Assembly (NCBI GenBank): GCA_963969595.1
Contig: OZ018418.1
Coordinates: 1,493,001 to 1,557,000 of the forward strand
Direction of reading: 5' to 3'
Source of the DNA: Neckera pumila
Lineage: Eukaryota > Streptophyta > Bryopsida > Hypnales > Neckeraceae
DNA: 64,000 nucleotides
Shown: positions 12,190 through 22,979 of the stretch, in pieces
Numbering within the stretch: position 1 is the stretch's first letter
Layout: each line of letters begins with the position of its first letter
Translations under genes and position numbers: made by a program
The notes under the pieces: model-generated
The model's input: only the letters and a program-made list of their open reading frames with translations
Told to the model about the DNA's origin: nothing
Database searches by the model: none

Positions 12190-12590
12190 ATGCGGCCTCG
12201 TCCGCCTCGCAAACGCCCCCGTCCGCGACGTCCAAAGTTTGCGTCCGCGTTTCCGTCGTCTCCGTCCGCCATGGTGACGCCTCCGTCCACTACAACACCG
12301 GCCCCACAATCTGTGTTCCGCGTCCGCCTTTGAGCACCGTCCGCTTGTCCCTGCCGTCCGCTTTTGAGCATTGTCTGCCTGTCCCTCCATCCGCTTTCTT
12401 CGTCTGTCGGTCCATCCGCTTGTCGTCGGTGGTTGTGCGATCTATCAAACGGTGATTTCTGTCCGCTGGATCCTGGCGTCCGCCTCCAGGCCGGCTAATG
12501 CGGTTGTACGCGTCCGCCTCGGCTCCTCCGCCATCGTACTGAATAAATAGCGGGGCGGACGGCTCATTTCTTCACAACCGTTTCCCTCCC
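12190..12590 (+). promoter_or_regulatory. GC-rich block and TATA core upstream of gene B
   Basis: Reiterated CGTCCGCC-type repeats, then AATAAATA (12542-12549), GGGGCGGACGG and a TTTCTTCAC pyrimidine-rich stretch. This is the same order as at genes A and C. Promoter function is inferred from this shared layout and from gene B starting about 220 bp downstream. Confidence 0.5.
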
Positions 12591-12809
12591 ATAGTGGACG
12601 ATCAAGTGCCCCATATTAGTCTGTGGCTCTGCACGTCCCTTCCGGTCAGGTGCGCAAATGGTTGGGCTTGTAGGTGGGAATGCTTTACGCAGTTTATTTC
12701 AAGTGAGTACGTAAGGGTTTTTTATTGTAACTGTGTAACATTTCATTTGCACATTGGAGAAATTCATGTGAACTTGGTGATCAAGAAAGAGGATTTAAAT
12801 TAGATCACC

Positions 12810-14051
12810 ATGCCTCACGATAAACCCTCAAAAAATAGTAAGAAGGGCAAGTCCCAAGACATAAATTGGGACGATTGGGCCAACCTAAATTGTGTAGCAG
12901 AAAGTGGATGGGAGTCGTCATCCAAAAAAACTTGGTCTTGCACTACGTGCAAGAAGTACGTGAAAATGATGCACCTCGCCAAAATTTGGCCAAAAGAATG
13001 CGCCATTGTACAAGTTCCTCATTGGGAAGGTGTACAGTCGTTGTGCTTGAGCAAACACTTCATCCATCGATACGATGAAGTAACGCGAAATGCTAATATA
13101 CGTGACTCCAAACCAAATATTATGAACTATTCCAACATGGCCATGGTTTGGGTGGAGATTGTATTCCACAAAGATGTGGATTGGCGCACTATTTATAGAA
13201 AATCGGTGACCAATTTGAATCGCAGTGAAGCAACTATTTATACAAGCTAGACTCAACTAAGCGATTGCATGCCAGAGTGGTCCAATTGAGGCCAATTTGG
13301 ATTTCCTGCAACAATGATGCCGGATGCCAAGGATGAATACTCAGACGACAGCGACCATGATGATGAGGGTGCAATGCGTGTGACACCTGTAGAGAGGCAC
13401 AAGCGTAAGGAAAGCCGAGAAGACATTGAGTATAAGCAGCAATTGCAAGAAGCAACGCGTAGGAGTCTGGAAGACCATGGGCGACAATAAGGGGAACATG
13501 GATCATACCGTCGCGGTGGTTCTAGCCAAGGGGGCTCGCAATACTATTATGGATCCACTGCAGGTGGTTCTAGCCGAAGGGGCTCACAGTACTATTCTGG
13601 ATCCAATGCAGGTGGTTCATATGCACATCATAGACATCAGGGATCATATAAACGTGAACGCGGTACATGTGATTCACAAGCTGGGGGCCGTGGTTCATAC
13701 TACAATAATAATCCTCAAATTGGCTTTCGTAGCGGAGGAGGGAGCCATGGAACCACGCACTATATTCCTTCTAGTGACGGTGGGTCCCAATACGATTCGG
13801 GGCGTATTTTAGGTGGTTTGTATGGGCATTATGGAAGATATGATACCAGTGGTTCAACTGGAGGACCGTCCGAACAAAATCTTCCAGTTCCTCCTCCAAC
13901 TTTTGAAGGTCTTTACTACGGAAATTATGGACAAGGAGGTGCATCAACCAGACATGGAGACACCTACGGTGGAGGCCCATATCTCGGAGTTTATGAGTCA
14001 GGGTCTACCGCCCCAACTCAGGGAGATGACACCGATTCAGATTTTGAGTGA
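12810..14051 (+). pseudogene. Gene B: zinc-type module plus Gly/Ser/Tyr-rich tail, decayed
   Basis: The ATG at 12810 opens a basic N-terminus (SKNSKKGKSQ). A module follows with WDDWANLN, AESGWE, CTTC, CKKYVKMMHLAKIWPKEC and later FIHRYDEV, closely matching the N-terminal module of gene A, with both Cys of the CxxC kept. Frameshifts near 13215 and 13305 interrupt it. A third segment from about 13318 has an acidic stretch (DEYSDDSDHDDE), a charged helix (ESREDIEYKQQLQEATRR), one TAA near 13489, and a low-complexity tail with repeats such as GGSSRRGSQYYSGS, ending TQGDDTDSDFE at 14051. The tail resembles prion-like or RNA-binding low-complexity domains. A transposon-encoded protein is an alternative origin. 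No known family name. Confidence 0.6.
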
Positions 14052-14676
14052 AGTATGTTGGACTATTGTAGGCACTGTCGCACAGTACGGTCCAGTGATT
14101 GTAATTAGCTGCCATAAAATTATAGAATGTGGCAAGCATAGTAATGTAATGATGGTAAATATTACGGAGTTATTTTTGAGTTTTGAAGAAAACACAATAC
14201 ATCACAATGTGTACGTAGAGTAGTAGATTAGTAGATTAGTGTATTTAGCACTATTATTGCAAACCATTGATGTATAATTCGTGGAGTTTTTTATAATGAA
14301 TATTGCATTGGACCGCTTTCTATTCTTTTGCCATGTCAATGTCAATGTGCAATAGTGCATGGATGATGAATACAAAATTTTGTACATTTGAATTGAATAA
14401 ATGATATGTGATTGCTACATATGTAGGCAATCAAAGTAGAAGAATTCATCATCAATGTTTGTCCATAAATGCAATGAAGTTACCATAAAAAACATATAAC
14501 AACATTCAAGCTGAACTTACCGGGTTTTTTTTGGGAATTTGGTATCCATGATGAAATTAAAAGAATGTTTTGATGGAGGGATAATTATGTTGACCTCAAT
14601 AAAACATTTGAACCTATGAAGTCTCGAAGCAACTATTCTGCCCAGAATGACATGAAACTACCATTTTGGATATTGA
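14052..14676. other. 3' flank of gene B, AT-rich
   Basis: No gene recognised; probably a former 3' UTR and spacer. Confidence 0.5.
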
Positions 14677-15430
14677 CCCCTCTAATGCTACGCAAAAGGA
14701 TAAATGTGAAAACTGCCCCCTATTTTGTGCCGCTTTAATTTTATATTTCTTCACATTTTGTAACTAATTTGGGGCCTGTGATTGCGAATATGAATTCAAA
14801 AATTGCAAATTTTATCAAATGTGGGAAACAATGAATTTCAATGTTTTCTTGAAGGTTAAACCTTGGGGCAATAGAGCTGTTAGTTCTCCCTAAAACCCTA
14901 ACCATAGGATCTTCTGCTTCACTTATTTGAAAAGATGTGGAAAAAATTTCATGAAGTTTTATTGTATCGATTAGAAGACATCAGCATTCAAAATTGATAA
15001 GAATTTTTTTTTGGGTTGTTGTCTTGCAATTTTAGATAATTGTAATCTCCATTTGTGTTATTTTTTGGGCACTACAATTTCAAAATTTCAAATTTTCTAT
15101 GCTGATGGATTGAGTTTAGAGTCTAATAAAGAAATCAAGAAAGAAAAAATTGGTCTTCATTCTTTGAAAAATTGTTAAGTACAAGTATATCCAAAATTGA
15201 ACAAGAAAATAAAATTGTTGTTCTCTTTGGAGTGCAATTGAAATACAATTGAAATATAATAATCCCAATGGTGAAAATTGTTGTAGAAAGAAAATGTAAC
15301 CCTATCCAGAAAATAAAAATTTAAAAATTTAAAAATTGCATTAAAAAATGAATTCTAGCTTCGATAAGTAATTTTTTGAAAAACTTACTTAGATTGCTCC
15401 AAAATAAAACTAGTCCATAACTTTGCTCTG
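14677..15430 (+). mobile_element. piggyBac-like element, left part only
   Basis: The start CCCCTCTAATG after TTGA is a degenerate version of the TTAA/CCCCTAAAGG end. The interior matches about 7700-8250 of the complete copy (for example the AATCCCAATGGTGA stretch). The right end is missing; the match stops as the GC-rich block begins. Confidence 0.5.
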
Positions 15431-15454
15431 AGAATCACTTTCTCAAAGTGGCAA

Positions 15455-15900
15455 ACGGCGGACGGGAACCTACCATCCGCCTTCCGCGCCTGCCGTTCGA
15501 GTAGCCTCCCTCTGTCCGACTTCCACCATCCGACCAATCCCTTCTGTCCGCAGGCAGCCGTCCAAGCAGTCCCCCTCCATCCGCCAAAGCCGTCCGAGGA
15601 GTCCCGCTGCGTCTGCTTCCCCGTCCAAGCGGTCGACCTCCCGTCCGCCACCTGCCGTCCGAGCGCGCGCAATCTTTGTCCGCGTTCTACGTCCGCATTT
15701 GCCGAGTGTTTGACTTGGCTCGCGGACCGTCGGATCTTGCGGACGGCGAATCGCGTGCCTCATTTGGGCTGTTCGATGCGGTGTTGTTTGACCGCCTTGC
15801 CGTCCGCCCGATTATAAGAAAGGCGGACAGCCCGTCCACTCCTCACTTTTATTTTCTCCCTTGCATCTTGCAAGAGCGGAGCGGAAAGCTTGGTGGCTTA
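15455..15900 (+). promoter_or_regulatory. GC-rich block and TATA core upstream of gene C
   Basis: CCGTCCGCC-type repeats, then TATAAG (15813-15818), AAAGGCGGACAG, and a pyrimidine-rich CTCCTCACTTTTATTTTC stretch. This is the same layout as at genes A and B. Confidence 0.55.
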
Positions 15901-16061
15901 AGCATGGCTTAGGTCTCCATTGATTCCTTTCCAAGGGAAAACAAAAGTCAAGATTTGGAGGCCGTCTTATTGCTTTTTTTCAAACTTTGACGTAATTGTC
16001 TTTGGAAGCGAAGATCTTTGGGAATTCCAAAATATTCATTCATACAAAGAAGTCCATCACG

Positions 16062-17561
16062 ATGGTGCAAACGAAGAAGGCAGCAAAGAGGAAGCACGAG
16101 GAACATGAGCGTCCAACGAGCAGTGCGCCCAATAAAGAGCAGCCTTCTTATGCATTGAAATGTTTTTTGATCAAATGCACGGTTGACTTCTATGAGACGG
16201 AAAGCACTATGTCTCTACATACCAAATATATTTGGTACGGTGAAGAGGATCCGAAGAAATTCAAGGCAGATATGTGAAAACAATTCATGGATGCAGTCAA
16301 CGTTTCGGAATGGCAACAAGAGACAGACAAGAGGGGCTTCAACCAATTCTTGACAAATAGGGTCCAAGATTCATTGTGGAATGCAAAGGACACCCTAGTA
16401 AAGTATGGGAAGCATCACCGTGTAGGTGATGAAGCCTTTGAGCAAGTGATTCTCAGAGCTGAATTGTTCGTTAGCTGTTTTGCTCCATTTGCAAAGAGCC
16501 AGAATAGACGAGGGTCTCTGCATTGGTGGAAAAGCGCTGATGGAGTTGTTGAATTGGGTAAGGGTAGACGACATCTCATAGCGCTTCCTAACACGGCAAG
16601 AGTGATTCCACAAGACAAAGAAGTCTGGAAGGGCGGTTATGCGACAATTCAGAAGGTCAGGATTGAGGGTTGTCCAAAGATTCCTAATTATTGGGAATTT
16701 GCAGCAAAGATATCAAACCAACACATCAGACATCCTGAGCTTGCAAAATTGGAACACCAGAATGAGTCAATGGCAGTGAGAATTCCACATGTTGGAGTTA
16801 TACGGTTTGCTGCTTTTCATACAATAAAGTATGAAGGGTACTCGTATTGGTGGAATGGTGGAACATTACAACAGATGCTGAACCTCGATCGTTCTATTGT
16901 AGACAACATACATGTTCACTTGATGTATAGCAATCCAACAGATGCCGAGACAATTGATGCTTTCCGCCTAGCTCGGTTTAGAAAGAAATGGACGGAGCTT
17001 GCATGGGCATTACTACACATCATACGAGCAGTGTACAATGCAGGACATCTTCACAATGATATCTCTCCAGACAGCATCATGTTTCACTTTCCAGAAGAAG
17101 AGTCACGTGTGTACATTGGAGTTTGCGATTGGGGAATGACTACCTTAGCAGCAGAACCGCCTAAATCTTTATATGTGTTCATTTCAGCAAGTGACATGAA
17201 GGAGGCTTAGTCTCGAAGGTGGTGGTTGAATCCCAAAATAGCATATCTACACGAGAGAAATGGAGATGCAATTATCATTCCAAGTTTGTCATGTGCATCG
17301 GAGGAATATGCGGTTTGCAAATTAGCTCGGCGAATCACCAAGGACTGCATGTTCGACGAGTACTGGAAATTGAACATGGAAATGGACAGTATGAGCAAGT
17401 TTAGCCACCACACATTAGCGTTAGCATTTCAAGATTATTTGGAGCGGCCTTGTCAAGAAGGCCCGGAGAACACAGGCGGTTTAGCCCACATCATCAATCG
17501 GTTCTGCAATACTTTTTGTTGGCCTGTACCTGATGAATATTTTCGACGTTCATATGAATAG
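16062..17561 (+). pseudogene. Gene C: protein-kinase-like ORF with two nonsense codons
   Basis: A single frame of 499 codons with no frameshift is interrupted only by TGA at 16275 (codon 72) and TAG at 17208 (codon 383). The start ATG is in ACGATGG context and a basic KKAAKRKHEEH stretch follows. Kinase marks: a glycine-rich GGYATIQKV loop (about 191-199), K216 in FAAKI (VAIK position), a helix-C-like LEHQN, a catalytic-loop HNDISPDS (H331, D333), and DWG (D356) in place of DFG. The usual loop Asn is Ser, so metal binding and activity are doubtful. It lies behind the same GC-rich promoter layout as genes A and B and is flanked by piggyBac-like copies. It could be a captured host kinase or a repeat-encoded pseudokinase. 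I recognise the fold, not the family. Confidence 0.65.
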
Positions 17562-18499
17562 TTTTCCGTAATATATATCAGGAAGTATGCCTATATTTTT
17601 AGTAAATGTAAGAATCCGGATGTATGCGTGCAAACTGTATGTTATGTATATAGCAGCACTATATGATAATATAAGTGAAATTTCATGTACTTTTCAAATT
17701 CTCTACTCCATTCCAAATTTTCAATTACTAATGATTACAATCTTTACTCTTTAGTGAGAATGAACATATGTCCATCTTGAATGAGAATGGCAGTATTAGA
17801 TGTTGATGGATGTTGGTTTGGATGTTGGTAAAGATGTGGTTGAAATCGTATGATGTATTTTGTATCGATGGAATAGGAAAATCAAAATTGATTAATTTCA
17901 AGGAGTGTATCTTTAACCTTTAAAGTACAAAAAGAATAGCTTCATGAAAGATTTAAAATTTTCTTGGTAATTTGATCAAAATTAGATTGACATTTAGTAT
18001 TGATGGATGTACATGTTACAACTATGAAGAAATTGCATTTCTTTTTCATCATTAATAGAAGGAGGATTTTTTTTTATGAGTTTGGGTACTGAACTATGTA
18101 TTTTGTGAGATTACATGCTAATTGGAATTTTTTATGAGTTTCGGTTCTTCATTGAAAAATTTTGCACCATTTTATTCGAAGTCTACTTGTAGCATTGTTC
18201 AATTTTGACAATGATTGATTCTGATTTCTATGTTCAAGAGTTTATGCAAGGATATCCATGGCAATCTTCACTTTCCGTAGTGTTGAGCATTGTTGTAAAT
18301 ACGCCTCTCCCACAATAGATTTTGGAGAAGAAAACACATTAGAAATTCATTTACAAAATGGTGGAGTATATTTTCCTAAGCTATAAGTTCATTGTAGTTA
18401 TCCATATTAGGCACTTTAACCTCATATTCTAGGCTGACGAACTATTTAGATTTGACATGAGAAAAGAACATTAAAAGCTTTCAAATCACTTTAGCAGTT
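17562..18499. other. AT-rich 3' flank of gene C
   Basis: No gene. From about 18120 it is homologous to 11550-11945. Confidence 0.5.
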
Positions 18500-18503
18500 C
18501 TAA

Positions 18504-19288
18504 CCCCTGAAGGGCCATTGTCCGTACAGTGGACATTTGGGATATTGGGCAGGTAACGTTGGGCTGAATTTTTGTCCATATTTTTTTAAACTTTTTTCAA
18601 AATAGAAAAAATGATAGGCTTCGTGGGACATATGTATTTTTTTTTAATCAATGCTTGAAAAGAAAAGTTATGCCCAAATGAGCTCAAAACAAGAAAGAGG
18701 GGGCAGCAACAAAGATAAAAAATGTAGGATTAAATTATCAATGGAATTTTTTCAGGAATTTTTACAATTTCTCCCCCAAAAAATTCCACACGGTTTAGTT
18801 TCATTGCTACAACAATCTTACCATTGGGATTAATGCATTTTAACTCCATATTGAACATATGAAGATTCTACATCTTCCTTCTATCTTTAGTCTTACAACT
18901 TTTTTATTAATTAAAAATATTTTTTTTTTAATTTTTTTTTTCTCCTAGACTCTGAAATCAATTCTACTCTATGAAGATTTGAAGCTTAGAACTCTGTACT
19001 GCAGGAACATTGCATTAAAAATGTTGGAAGTCCTAAAATCTTGCCGTATAATGTGAATCAAATTTTGTTTTCTTCACTTTAATTGCAAATATCTTGCAGT
19101 AATGCAGTATCTACGGCCAAAAATTCTAAAATTTCAGATACACATTGTCATACTAGTGAGGTATAAGATTCTACGGATAGATGTGCCGATGTAGAGATAA
19201 ACTATTTTTCAATTCTTCTTGATGTTTCTTATAGAAATGTAAGTTTCAAGTGTCTTTTGAAAAAAGAAAAGCCTTCATTCTTTAGGGG
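18504..19288 (-). mobile_element. Complete piggyBac-like element, inverted copy
   Basis: 785 bp, reverse complement of the 7673-8589 copy. It starts CCCCTGAAGGGCC after CTAA (18500-18503) and ends CTTTAGGGGG before TAAC (19290-19293). The empty counterpart at 11935-11950 (AGTTTTAGCACCC) aligns with the joined flanks (AGTTCTAACACCC) without gap, which indicates insertion at an ancestral TTAA. Confidence 0.7.
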
Positions 19289-19370
19289 GTAACACCCTCA
19301 TGATGAAATATTATAGTCTTTCAATCTGTAAGTGATATTCTTGTGTCTTGTTTTTCTATGTGATTCTTAA

Positions 19371-19720
19371 CCCCTAAAGGCCCAATAGGCCAATACCTTT
19401 TTTCTGCCAAAAAACACCCAGAACTGCCATTTTTTAAGCAAAGAGTGACAAAAAATTGAAAATGTTTTTTTTCCACATCCAACCGTAGGATCTTACAACT
19501 ACCTAGTATGAGAATGTGTGGAAAAAATTTCAGAATTTCTGACCACACAGATTGCATGATATCTACGTTTAAAGTGAAAGAAACAAAATTTTCAATACAT
19601 TGTGGGACTGGATTTTTTGATTTTGGAAATTTTTAACTTAAAATTTTTACACTACAAAGTTTTGAGCTTTGAATGTCTATACTATATAGTGGAGAATTGA
19701 GTTGAAAATCTATCCCAAAA
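19371..19720 (+). mobile_element. piggyBac-like element, left end only
   Basis: Begins CCCCTAAAGGCCC right after TTAA (19367-19370) and matches 7673-8000. The right part is absent and a GC-rich block follows. The empty counterpart is CTAA at 12021-12024. Confidence 0.65.
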
Positions 19721-19724
19721 AACC

Positions 19725-20035
19725 TATTCCGTCCACAGGATTTGGCGGACGGACTGGTAGACGTACCCACCGATTGCCGGACCGTCCGCCAAAAATGGCA
19801 GACGGACTGGCGAACTCATCCACCGACCACCGAACCGTCCGCCAAAAATGGCGGACGGACTGGCGGAGACGTCCTGCGACCGCGGCAGAGTGAACATCGG
19901 ACGGGCTTTATTTTTAAAAAAAAAGGAAAAAACCCAAAAAAACAAATGTCACGGGATGTCGACATACACACACACACACACACACCGACGTCTAGACGCA
20001 GACGTGGACGCCTTGACGTCCGGCCAACCCTGGTC
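19725..20035 (+). repeat. GC-rich GGCGGACGG block with CA microsatellite
   Basis: GGCGGACGGACTGG-type repeats at 19742-19870, then (CA)n at about 19965-19984. No gene follows that I can recognise. Confidence 0.6.
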
Positions 20036-21380
20036 CATTATAATGCAACAACAACGTGCATTTGTCTCAACGTGACCACATCCTAGGATTGTTATACCCT
20101 TTTTCTTGGCTCCCCTCTCCTTATGGTTGGTTTCTATTTTTTGCCAGACATGTGGTATATCTTTTTTTTTACCCCCCCCCCTCCGGTTTTTGATTTTTGT
20201 TGTTCCTAGGTTGGAAAACTTGGACTATTCATCTCCCTTGTCTATTTTGCCTAACGAAGAAGTCATGTTGCCCAAATTTCCCTTCCATTGTTTGTTCCTT
20301 TGTCCATTGGTCCAAACAGCACTGCGGATCCTTCTCAAACTTTGAAGAATTCTCCTAATTTTTTTTCTATATCCCCCTTTTTTTTTTTAAATCCCCCTTT
20401 TCTACCGTAAATCCCCCTTTTTGTTGTACATTGTTCAATTCAGCCACCTTGCATGGGTGAAATGAATGAACCGGAAGCTGTTGTGTTTTCCTAGAAGATT
20501 GCATCACTAGGATAAGGTGACATTGTCAATCATGATAATGAGGCCTCACCTTTTTGACTTCTATATGAAACTTCAAATTGCACATGTAGATTAGTTGTAC
20601 CTTGACAAGAGCAAGATCAAAATATGTCCAACTATGGGAAGAAGACCACTAAATATGTCTCAATTGAAGGCGTCAATGTTTCCTTGTCTTGCTGAACAAG
20701 CCCATTTGTTTTGGCATTTTGATCTTCCTTCTGTATATAGACCAGAGACCACATCCTATGACTTCTTGTTGTTGTTGGTCTTGTTCTATGTCTTTCATTC
20801 AGCTGCCCCTCTCATCTCTACCCAAAATTGCGGCCTCCTTCCTCCCCCCCAGCCATGTTTTTCTTGTTTCCAGTACTACACTGGATGTCACCTGCGTCAC
20901 AAAATCCATTGGCTTTGGTCCCTATACTTCCTTGTCGATGTCCATGCAAATTTGAACACAACATTGTGGCGTGTTTTAGTGAGAGTGGAGTTAAATTGCA
21001 AAGACCCCCCTAGAACCCAAATGATAGCAGCCCACAAGTTGTCGCAGGTAGTGTATGTGGAAGGGAAGTTAGATAAAACAACTTTTTTGTAACTAGTAGG
21101 AGTCATTTTGAAGTCTTCAGCGAATCCTGCGACTTTCTTGTCACTTGCTTAAGGCATGTCAAAGTCGTGAAGAATTCTTGACAGTGGTGTTGCCTTGCAA
21201 TGAACCCAGATGTTTGTGGTGGCACTAGCACTAATGTATGCGTGGGGTCTGAGTGCAGTGCATTTTGGATGGCTTCCTTGAAACCACATTGATCTTGCTA
21301 AAATGGTACCCACAAGACTGCCCCTTTTTGATAGTGAGAGGCAGAGGCTATGAGATGAATGGCTACTAACAAGGGAGGTG
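20036..21380. other. No gene recognised
   Basis: Contains three short AATCCCCCTTTTT repeats at about 20370-20422. An open stretch of 165 codons at 20595-21092 has Pro/Leu/Cys-rich, non-protein-like composition and no motif. Confidence 0.4.
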
Positions 21381-21384
21381 CAAT

Positions 21385-21780
21385 TGGCGTCACAAGAGAA
21401 TGCCACAAGACTTCAATGCCCTTGCACAAATGCAAGGGACGTAAGAAAATTCTGATTTGGAATATGCGGGACCACCTCATCCAGAACAAGAAGGATCCAG
21501 ATTCATGAAGATGGACAGGACCAAGCACGCGGGACTCCTCTGACAAAGAGTGGGAGGGGGAATTTTGGAAATCTCCCGAAGAGGCTTCAAGGGAAGTGGA
21601 CGCCACTATCAACATCCGCAACATGGTAGACCAGGCATTTCAGGCTGTGGAACAACCCCCTGCTACAGCAAAGAGATTCCAAAAAGAAATTATGGACAAG
21701 GCAATATTCATTAAAATGAGACAAAATGCACAAATTAAGACATCCGTACCCCACTTTTTGGGGCCTACATTTTAAGGATA
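21385..21780 (+). pseudogene. CACTA-type transposase-associated domain fragment
   Basis: Combining two frames gives LQCPCTNA, then GRKKILIWNMRDHLIQN, then EFWKSPEEASREVDATINIR and MVDQAFQAVEQPPA. This layout resembles the Cys/His transposase-associated domain at the start of plant CACTA (En/Spm) proteins (RCPC, then DHL). One frameshift near 21440 and a TGA near 21507. Low to moderate confidence. Confidence 0.4.
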
Positions 21781-21952
21781 GTTGTTGAAGGCAAGGATAT
21801 ATTAGGACAAACCTATGATACAAATTGAACTTTTTAAAGCTTGGTTAGCAAAAGACATAAAATACTCAAAGACCACCACACTAGGTAAATATACAATGAG
21901 AAGTGTGCATCCGCTATAGAGGCCAAGAAGTATGTTGCATTACACCAAAAAG

Positions 21953-22054
21953 AGAAATTTACATAAAAGAGTAGGAATTCACTTCAAAATTTTTACTTCT
22001 ATATAATGGAGAATCCTACTTTGGTACACACATTATAATTTTATGTAAATTTCT
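21953..22054. repeat. Short palindromic element with 16-bp perfect inverted repeats
   Basis: AGAAATTTACATAAAA (21953-21968) is perfectly repeated in inverse at 22039-22054. The 102-bp unit looks like a small MITE or its remnant. Confidence 0.5.
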
Positions 22055-22303
22055 ATTTATAGGAATTTCAATTCCACAAAAAAAAGTAACTAATTTATTT
22101 CATAGTAATCACAAAATCTCCTTCACACATGTAAACTAGGTAACCATGGCCTAAGCTTTACAAAGTGATCTTTGCTTCCTCCATTTCTTTCACCTTTGCT
22201 CTTCCTCTCAAAATATCCTTGTGTTGAGAATGCTTGAAAGGCCCACTTCCACTAAGAAACTCTCCGCACGCCTCCAAAGACATTGACTTACTCTCCTTCA
22301 TTT

Positions 22304-22915
22304 TTAACTTCCGCATGTTTTGAGGAATTTCGAAGTTGGAAAGAGATTTCGATGGTCAAGGAGGCATCTTTCTCTAATCCTATTGACATTGTTTATGTAC
22401 ACATGACCATTTCCTAATTGGTAAGAATTGACCGGCCGCCAATTGTCATGTAAAATCCTACGTTGATAAAAAGTGCCACCTAATTCCTGAGACCCGCTTC
22501 TAAGAGACAGCAAGTGGACAAATCCACTATCCCCGGGACAAGGAAGTTTGGCATCCGTAAATGAATCTAGTCGGGCCATTCTACTTTCATTTGCAGGTGT
22601 AGAATCCAGTCAATTTAGGTTTGCATACAGTTTCCTATGCGGTTTGGCCTCCGTCCGGGGAGTTGACAAATATAAATGCTGTTGTCCAGGTGGTGATGTC
22701 GTCCATTTCCACGGGGACGGTGAGCAAATAGGTCTCTTCATGGGTCCTTGACTAGGAAGGCTATTGACTACACCTTCCTCCACATTGCCCCTAGAATAAT
22801 CTATGGCCACCAATGCCGAGTCTGTAGCAGAGCTGTCAGGGTATGCAAAACTCAAAATAGAGAAAGTAGAATAGAATAGTGTTAAAGTAGTATAATTTCT
22901 TTTGACTTTACGCAT
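22304..22915 (-). pseudogene. Unrecognised open frame with one stop
   Basis: A continuous frame of about 204 codons, read leftward, with a single TGA near 22608 (pieces include PGDSGFVHLLSLRSGS and GGTFYQRRILHDNWR). No family recognised. It may be the tail of another decayed element gene. Composition is plausible but the evidence is only frame length. Confidence 0.3.
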
Positions 22916-22979
22916 AGGAATAGGAAAGTAGAAACAAAAGTTTAGGATTATAGATTAAGCAATTTCTAGATAGGCTAAA

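Noticed and set aside
20595..21092. 165-codon plus-strand frame
   Set aside because: Composition is not protein-like, there is no motif, and overlapping frames are equally open.
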